DNA of 64,000 nt. Origin: Phallus indusiatus (Eukaryota; Basidiomycota; Agaricomycetes; Phallales; Phallaceae). Location: NCBI GenBank assembly GCA_027605045.1, contig JAQFWX010000016.1:124001-188000 (forward strand), written 5' to 3'. The translations under genes were made by a program, and so were the position numbers. Under the pieces are notes generated by a model. The model worked only from the letters and a program-made list of their open reading frames with translations, was not told the origin of the DNA and did no database searches. Below, one piece after another: positions 56,217-64,000 of this stretch (the stretch's first letter is position 1; the number at the start of each line of letters is the position of its first letter).

Positions 56217-58731
56217 CTACACGCTGTAATGAGGGAACAGAGTCGTCAGGTAGTCTATTCCTTCACTCCGATATGTGTCATCTGTGATAAGCAGTGCACC
56301 AGGATCCACGAACGTTAGCAATGGTGGTTGTATTGTATTTGACCCATATTTTGGCCACGAAATCAAGGATGATATTGCAGAGTTATTTCCGACGGTGTTT
56401 GGGTCCAGATTGTTGACAAAGTTAATGACGGCATCCGTTCCTTGGTAGAACCCCGTAACTCCATAAAATTCTGGGACGTCAGTACCATGCGCTGAGCCTA
56501 GACATGACGAATTCTTGCCCCGTTGGTATACTAAGGAGAAAATTTGTGCGTGACGCTGAGAGTTTTAAAATAGAATTGCTTACAATAACCCCAAGTATTT
56601 TGCGTTAACGAAGACAGTCCCATGAAGTATCTCCTACGGAAAGGCAATGATGAGAAGACATTCCACCCGGATGTGGCATTCATAATATTTACCTTGGCCC
56701 GTGAAGAAGATAATCTCCTTGGAAAGCTGCAAGGCGTTTATACTGGGGTCTGGACTTTGGCTTAATACCAACCTAGCAGCAGGAAATGGGAAAACTCACG
56801 TCAACTGACACTCATCTCCTGTATCGAAGGGACTTCCCTATCGCCACATATGATTAGTCGGAATATCGCAACCCACGAAAAGCATACCTCTGACGGAGTG
56901 CTGGGATAGAGGTCTACTAATGGCTCCAATAAAATGCTTTCTGACGTGGCGAGGTAGTTTGTCTGTGGAAGTGGGTCACAATTTGTCCGCGAGCGGACTA
57001 ATATCAAGTGAGTACACTAACATGGATGTAACCCATTGCTTCATTGTCCGTACTATAGAAGTTTGATGAAGAATATTCTATGAGATCGCATGTGAAGAAC
57101 GGAGACTTACGTTACGTTTTGATTGGTCAGAGAAAAATATCTTGGGAATTGTCAGTATATCGCCACAATTAAAGAATGATCCTCTCTAGACTTACGTTCC
57201 CTCATCATCCACGTTCCCGGAAATAAAAGGTACCTTTATAGAACATTTGAGTCAGAGTTTAGGCATGTAAAGGACCCTCTCACTCTGGCGTAACTTCCTT
57301 CTGAAATTGAGATCATAGGATCTTGGGTGATAAGCATACCATCAATTCGAGGTCGCCAGGCTATCTACAACGCCCCCCGGGCCTGAATTCAGCCATTTGA
57401 ACTTGCATCCAATCGTCATACTCACGTTAAGGCTCAGGTACGACGCTACGCTAGGCGTTAGCTGCACCGCGTTATACAATGTCGCGTATGGTATATTTGT
57501 CAAACAAGCCAGCGTATCATTTGCCGCATTGCATCCAGTAGTCTGCACGAGTTGGTCGTAGTACTCTTGTCCGCTATCTAAACTTGTTAGTGGAATCGGA
57601 CCACCAGATTCCTATCGGACTAAATTGGCAAGATTTATCTTATCCTTGAAGATCAAATTCGCTTACCATAATCGCTGCCCGAAATAGACCAGCGGGATTT
57701 CCATTATTGATAACAAGGTGCAAGCCAACGCTGACACCCCCAGCTGATTGGCCATATCTGTCAAACATGTCACAAACCGCATGTTCAGGAATTCGAACCA
57801 AAGGAAGTCGAAAAAACGCGAAGCTCGTGCCACGCACATTGTCACCTTTGTGGGATCTCCTCCGAAGATCGCAATGTTGTTTTGCACCCATTGCATAGCA
57901 TACCGCTCTGAAGAGATCTGTTCAGGTCTATCCGAGGACAAAACACGCGGAGACGCCAGCGCTTACGGTCTCGAAGTCCCAAATTTCCCAGACCTGCGGC
58001 ATTCACTTCGCTAGACGCAAGGAAACCGAATGCTACGGAGCTATTAAGCGATTTTGTTTCAAATGAAATCCCGGAAGCATATAACTTGCCGTTCAATCGA
58101 TAGTTAGCGGATACGTAGATCACCGGTTCACCCAGTGTGATTGACCGTGAAACCAGCGTGCTGCCATTGTTGTTCGAGGTATCACCAACTTCCCATCCAC
58201 CCCCAAAGATCCACTTTTGATAGGGGGTCAATATGCATGTGATTTAAACAAGAATAAATTTGACTTACAAATAATACAGGCAGTCCGGCATTTGCTTTCG
58301 TACCTGCCGGTCTCAACACGTTTACAAAAAGGCAGTCTTCTGATTCTTGTAAAGTCTGTCGTTTCCTAGGGGTCATATCAATGGGAATTGTGTTTAGCTG
58401 AAATGGCTGTTGAGGGCACGCTGGTCCATAGGCAGTGGCAGATTGAAGTGTCGTAAACGTGGGAGGTGGTTGTGGTAAACCGAACCGTCTGCAACACGTT
58501 GTAAGTAACTGTTGACCGACCCGCCTATTATCCAAGCTTCTGCAACTTGATTCGAACTCACGTCGCTTGAGCAAACGGCATTCCCAAGAAGGAGTCGACA
58601 CCAGAAGAGCTTTCACCTTCGAAGGTTCCATAACTTAAAGAGACAGTGGGTGGCGGCGCTCTTTTGGAAGCCAGACCGAAAACAATGGGGAGAAAGCGTA
58701 GAAAGAGAAAGATAGTGGTGAGAGAGTGCAT
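56217..58731 (-). CDS. Secreted carboxylesterase/lipase, Candida rugosa type, copy 1
   Basis: The start ATG at 58731 gives a signal peptide (HSLTTIFLFLRFLPIVFGLA), then VSLSYGTFEGESSSGVDSFLG and MPFAQA. A spurious ATG at 58631 is in another frame. In order follow SATAYGPACPQQPF, EDCLFVNVLRPAGT, WIFGGGWEVGDTS (oxyanion loop), VIYVSANYRLN and NIAIFGGDPTKV. Then come GQSAGGVSVG (nucleophile elbow with catalytic Ser), FISGNVDDEGT (catalytic Glu) and LGSAHGTDVPEFYG (catalytic His). The stop is at 56217-56219. Ten or more introns interrupt the gene; not every border was fixed. It hydrolyses carboxylic esters or lipids outside the cell. The elbow has Gln where Candida rugosa lipase has Glu (GQSAG for GESAG). 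Confidence 0.9.
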
Positions 58732-58793
58732 CCTACGTTTGAGGATTGTATTTGAGATGTCTTTGTTTCGTCCCCTGACATATGTATGTGGTT

Positions 58794-58801
58794 ATTATAT
58801 A
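58794..58801 (-). promoter_or_regulatory. TATA box of lipase copy 1
   Basis: TATATAAT on the minus strand, about 65 bp upstream of the ATG at 58731. Confidence 0.45.
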
Positions 58802-60093
58802 GTCCTTTTTCTGAAGATGTGCATCTAATTCAGTTGGATGAAAAAAGGTTTGCCTGTCAATCTGAATCATATGCGCAATTACTTCCGATTACACGGTAAA
58901 ATATTTGGGAACGAACGTCATGAAATCTCATTTCACTACTTGTCACAGACATAAGACATGGAAACGAAGGTTCCTGAGAATTGAATTACAAGATTGCATC
59001 TTCAAAGTCCGGTTTACTAGGAATATCTCTCCGCCTTCAGAGTTGGTCGACTAGTCAGTACACTAAATCTAATGGTCAATGATGTCTACCAGTGGTAGTT
59101 ACTTTCTCCCTCATTTCTAATAACGATTCGTTGTACCTTGATAAAAATCTAATTTCAGTCAACATTAGACCTCGCCTCAAGGAATACAAAAAAAAAACCG
59201 AGGTGTGCACGCTTTGGAGACCGACATAAGCGAGGAGACCTAAAGGCCGGCGTGCTGATGGTAAAAAAGCATCCCGCTATTGAATCGGATAGAGCGCATG
59301 CTTCAACGACGACATTTTTGGACCACGGTTCACAGCTTTTAAAATAGCATTGACAGGCTGTATGATTGCAATTTTTCGCCTACTGAAAAGGATTCAAAAC
59401 TCAATGACCCTATAAATAGTTTGTCATGCTAAATATTACATTTATATGCATATTGAATATGTCATAGACCGGATAAAGTATTAAGCATATTGTGCTAAAA
59501 AAAGTCTTAGGTACTGTATCTGGATGTCTGAATTCAAATTTGTCACCGGCTACATTTTATATCACTTTAGATGGACTCATCGGTTTTTCCATTGAGTTTA
59601 TGTGAAACTTTCCTTAACAGGCGGGTCAACCCTAAAAAAGGATGGATGGGTCAAATCGACATTTACGAAATTTACGAAACTAAGCTTTGATGCAATGCAT
59701 TGCATCTCCTCCGGGTTTGAAATGATTGTATCGGGGCTGAGAGCAACATGTAACAACGTGCCAAGGTTTTCAAATAAAAACGTGGCATACATGTATATCG
59801 TGCCTTACAACCACAAGTCATATCGTTCAGGATCTATAATTAATTCGAATATCGTATGTCTGCCAGGGCTTTCAACGCGTGCCAACTTTCAGAACGTTAA
59901 TCATATAATTTCCGTATTCGAGCTTTTGAACGAGTAATATATTGAAGGATTTAGTAGTGTACCCAATAAATATTAATAGAGAATAAGATTAGAAGAGAAA
60001 GATTTGAAATAATAAGACCAGTATTTTTAAATAATAAAGAATAAACTTAAAGACCGTGGATTGCCTAGAATTGAAAAAGCGAAATTATTGACC
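58802..60093. other. Intergenic between the two lipases
   Basis: No gene recognised. A plus-strand open frame at 59602-59937 has no motif and overlaps a minus one. The sequence is AT-rich with several A runs. Confidence 0.5.
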
Positions 60094-62569
60094 CTATACG
60101 TCGTAGAAAGAGAAAAGGCTAATGAATGTTTGTATTCCTTCAGCACGATATGTGTCAGCAGTAATGACGAGCCCGTCAGGGTCGGTGAACGTGAGTAGAG
60201 GCGGTGCACTCAAATCCGAGCCATACTGCGGCCAGGATATCAGAGAGGAAATTTCAGAATTAGCAGGAATAGTATTAGGATTTAAGTGATTGACGAAATT
60301 AATGATGGCATCTGTTCCTTCGTTGTCGCCTCCTGGACCATAGAATTCTGGAAGCTCGTTCCCATGTGCGGATCCTAGGCAAGAGCTATTCTTGCCACGT
60401 TGATATACTGTCACATAGTTAGAGCTTATATGAGCATCTATATCAGTTTGAAAAAAGCAAAACGTACGGTAGCCCCATATGTCCTGTGTAGTAGCTGCAG
60501 TTTGCATGAAGCTACGTCTAATTCCGATACTTTCACCCTAGAGCTCCAGAGATTGTAAAGTGTATCTCACCTCGGTGCCTGTAACAAATAATCTCCTTGA
60601 AAGGCGGCCAAACGTTTGTATTCAGGCCTAACCATTGCTTCAGAAATCTACTACACTCTGAAAAAGATCCAATAACTCACGTTAGTTGGCATGCAGTCCC
60701 CGTATTGAAAGGACTTCCCTAAACGCCGATCAGTCAAACTTCAAATCATAATACCGTCTTGTTATGCTTACTTGTGTAGGGTCGCTCGGATACAGCGTCA
60801 CCAAGGGGGCGAACTGCTCGTCGGTCGCCGTAGGGAGATAATTACTCTGTTATGCAAAAGGTGAGCCATGCAGTGAGTGGTGGTACCAAAAAGTGAACTG
60901 ACGTGCAAATACGCCACAGCTTCACTGTCCGTCCTGTTAAAAGTGATCAGGATTCCGTTGCAAGAAACGCAGGAGCTACTAACGTGACGTTCTGGTTGGT
61001 AATCGCAAAATATCTTTTTTGATTGAATTAGTGAAATTGCAAAAGACATATGGATACAAACTCACGTTCCCTCATCATCGACATCTCCAGAAATGAAAGG
61101 AATCTTGATATAATATATAAGGTAAAGGCTGGCACGAAAATCCATCAAGCATATTTTACCTTGGCGTAGTTTCCATTCTGCACTGACGTTATTGGGTCTT
61201 CCGTAATGAAAGTGCCATCAATCCGTGGTTTCCAAACCAACTGCCGGAAACAATTTGTCAAAAAAGAAGGAATGATTTAGCCAAAACTGTTTAACTTGAA
61301 ACCTACGTTTAAGCTCAAATATGATTCGACGCTCGGCGTATCTTGCACCGCATTATACAATGTATCATACGGAACGGTAGTTAGACAAGCCAAGGTGTCT
61401 TCGGCACTACTACAGCCAGTTGCAGAAACAATTTGATCATACCACACTTGGCCGCTTTCCAAACTTGTCAACGGGACAGGTGAACCAGATTCCTTGTTGT
61501 CAATGAATGATTACGAATTTGAAGAAACTTCCGATTAGATACACGACATACCATAATGGCGCCTTGAAACAGTCCTGCCGGATTGCCATTGTTTATTACC
61601 ATTTGGAGACCAATGCTAACAGCACCCGCGGATTGACCATAACTAAAAACATAAGACATTGATTAGGGGGGGAAGAGAGTATATGCGGTCGAGAACAACT
61701 AACAGCGTAACTGCTTCAGGATTACCTCCGAAAAGTGCGACGTTATTTTGCGCCCATTCTAATGCAAATCTTTCTAAGCCGAAATTGAGTTTCACTTTCG
61801 AAGATTCATTACAAATGACACTTACGATCTCTAAGTCCAAGGTTCCCGACTCCGGCTGCTTGAATTTCGCTTGAGGCAAGAAATCCGAAAGCTAAAATGC
61901 TTTCAAACAGAATCCCATCACATTGTCAGATATACATACCGTTCAGACGGTAGTTCGCAGAAACGTAGATAATAGGTTCGTTCAGCTGCACAGATCGGGT
62001 AACCAAGTATGTTCCATCATACTCGGAGGTATCGCCCTCATCAAAGCCACCACCAAATATCCACTATGAAAGATAATTATTAGTGTTATCACCAAATGTA
62101 AAAGGTCTGCCCAATTTACAAAAAGAACCGGTAAATTTGCATCCGCCGCCGTACCCGCAGGTCTTAACACATTCACGAACAAGCAATCTTCCGACTGCTC
62201 TAGTGATTGTCGTTTCCTCCTTGTCGAAGAAGGTAAGCCTAGTTCAAACGGCTGTTGAGGACAGGCCGCTCCATAAGCAGTAGCCGATTGAACACCTGTC
62301 AACGTTGAAGGTGCCTCCGGCAAGCCAAACCGACTAGTAACAAAAGCGGCATATACATAAGACAGGAAATGAAATTCATTCTGCATAAAGTTGACATACG
62401 TTGCTTGAGCAAATGGCATTCCAAGGAAATAATCCACGCCATCAGTTGTCATTCCTTGGAAGGTTCCATAACTCAAAGTTACAGATGGTGCGGTTCGAGG
62501 CACCAGTGGCGTACTGTGTACCAAATTGGCATATAGTACAACGAGGAAGCGGAACAACTTGAAAACCAT
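60094..62569 (-). CDS. Secreted carboxylesterase/lipase, Candida rugosa type, copy 2
   Basis: The start ATG at 62569 gives a signal peptide (VFKLFRFLVVLYANLVHSTP), then VTLSYGTFQGMTTDGVDYFLG and MPFAQA. It parallels copy 1 throughout: SATAYGAACPQQPF, EDCLFVNVLRPAGT, WIFGGGFDEGDTS, IIYVSANYRLN and NNVALFGGNPEAVT. Next come GQSAGAVSIG with the catalytic Ser, FISGDVDDEGT with the Glu, GSAHGNELPEFYG with the His, and a C-terminus ending FISLFSFYDV. The stop is at 60094-60096. Exon structure matches copy 1, so the pair arose by tandem duplication after the introns were in place. The protein divergence is considerable, so it is not a very recent copy. Confidence 0.9.
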
Positions 62570-62613
62570 TGGGGTGTGGAGCTGGTACCGTAAGCATAAC
62601 AGTATTTCTCAAA

Positions 62614-62622
62614 GTATTTATA
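62614..62622 (-). promoter_or_regulatory. TATA box of lipase copy 2
   Basis: TATAAATAC on the minus strand, 45 bp before the ATG at 62569. Confidence 0.5.
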
Positions 62623-64000
62623 CACCTGAGCTTGAAACCACGAGACCTATAATGATGAATGTCTGTGAAAAAAAAAAACAGCACTTTCAGAGAGAAAAAA
62701 ACCTCACCGGAGGGAACGGAGGTCAAAGCGCAGGAGTATGACCAGTCAAATTGCGGCTATTCGGAAATGATGCATCACGTCCTTGCTCGTTGTTTGCCTA
62801 AACGGACGGACAAAAGCGTGCGACGCTAAGATTATGTCCGTGATCATGTTGAATTTTACCCGACAACAGCGCGCAAGTTTTAGTCCGAGTCCGGTGTTCA
62901 AGACAGCTTTCCTTGACCATACTGAGGACTAAGTCTGCTCAGGAGGTGTTGAAAAGGCATGTCCTATTCATCGCAGCAACTTACAACAATTTTCATCGAG
63001 TGTGCAGTATAATGACCAGATGAAGCAAACATTGCGATCTTTCAGGTCCAGTGTAATCTGATAATCTAGGGAATAAAAGGCTTATGGGGAGTCGTGGGTC
63101 TAGTACCAGTATGTAGTCAGGAACATGTTATGATCCGCTTACCATATTTATGAAATTGATAAATTATGTAGTTCCTGTTGAACCGGTTGCTACCGTCGTG
63201 CTTCGCTTAAGTGGGATGATAGTTGGTGATGAGAAATGACATCAGATTTCACTTTCACGAGCGAATCAGCCTTTCACAGACCGGGCCGGCGGAAGACTGA
63301 GGCACTGGTGGATCGACAAACGGGCTAAGCATAGGTATAGTACGTGCTCGGGTACCGTTATAACCTGGCGCTACCACAAACAATTGTTTTTGTTGAACCT
63401 GGCGGTCGTTCGTATTCCGAGATAACGGTCTGTTTTGTTATTTTTTGACGACCACATTACCGCCGTTTGTTGCATGAACGTCCAAAAAAATATGATCAAC
63501 AAAAGCCAAAGCAGATTTTATTTGTTCGTCCAAACATACGTCCGGTCCTCGCTTTCTGTACGATGAGATGATCTAGGAAATCATCTCAGCAGATTGCAAA
63601 GTATGATGTGGAAATTTGGATTAACCGCTGTCTGTTGAATTTGTCCGGTAAAGCTGGGTACCAAATTGGTTCAGATGAATCGTGAACTGAGACCAAATGT
63701 AAACACCCAACTACCCGAATGGAACACAATGCTGTCAAAGACACTGCCACTTGTGCCTTGAGACCATTTGGAACATTTTTGTTACTCAGATGAGGTACAG
63801 ATCGCAGAGCATTGCACGTTTCCCTGAAATATTATTCCCCATTTGAGATAGGTCCTTCAACAGGTGCAAAGAGAGTATGAGAATAAATACCGGACTTGCT
63901 TTTTGCATAATTGTTGATACTCGACCTAGAGGCTGACCAGAGTAATTATGAGACTCTTCTTATTGTTTCGCGAAAAAGACAAACATCTCTAATCAATTGG
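62623..64000. other. Gene-free end of window
   Basis: Apart from the upstream region of lipase copy 2, I see no gene. A perfect 9-bp inverted repeat, TGAGATGAT/ATCATCTCA, lies at 63564-63588. Confidence 0.5.

Noticed and set aside
58182..58631. 149-codon frame starting inside lipase copy 1
   Set aside because: Its first part is out of frame with the lipase N-terminus; the true start is the signal peptide ATG at 58731.

Overview
This window looks like nuclear DNA from a mushroom-forming basidiomycete (Agaricomycetes). Nearly every protein gene is broken by introns of about 50-95 nt with GT-AG ends. The gene content fits: a MIO-type phenylalanine ammonia-lyase, a DUF6533 seven-helix protein, an RTA1-like protein, a zygote-specific-type small secreted protein, Candida rugosa-type lipases, HET-domain proteins and a Tad-like LINE. 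Coding calls were made by reading frames by eye and joining exons where splice signals and family motifs agreed. For ten spliced genes the exon lengths sum to an exact multiple of three.

Layout. 1-1007 (-): edge-truncated copy A of a large HET-domain family. 2219-3627 (+): single-pass membrane protein, followed by a 160-bp fold-back repeat and a decayed copy of the same gene. 5757-6791 (-): FCP1/NIF-like HAD phosphatase. 7281-13406 (+): a 6.1-kb LINE with a perfect 13-bp target duplication, sitting inside a decayed RTA1-like gene whose intact paralog follows at 14678-15981. 16280-18089 (-): Fic-domain protein. 20845-21933 (+): basic secretory protein family metallopeptidase. 22804-24552 (+): DUF6533 protein.

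25112-38792 is a dense housekeeping block: TFIIF alpha (+), Argonaute (-), a DUF218 protein (-), a hexapeptide acetyltransferase with a 7-nt microexon (+) and the RNase H2 catalytic subunit (-). 41584-44521 (+): phenylalanine ammonia-lyase. 46306-48212 (+): pepsin-like aspartic protease. 48579-51315 and 51582-54279 (+): HET copies B (frameshifted) and C (intact). 54707-55024 (+): small secreted Cys protein. 56217-58731 and 60094-62569 (-): two tandem secreted lipases. The last 1.4 kb shows no gene.

There are no operons; neighbours are mostly unrelated. Local duplication and decay is the recurring theme: HET x3, RTA1 x2, membrane protein x2, lipase x2. Argonaute (small-RNA silencing) and RNase H2 (RNA:DNA hybrid removal) lie in the same region as a young LINE, but nothing in the sequence links them functionally. 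The least familiar item is the HET family architecture: an N-terminal hydrophobic anchor, a roughly 400-residue Cys/Trp-containing region I do not recognise, then a HET domain, in three copies at different stages of decay.
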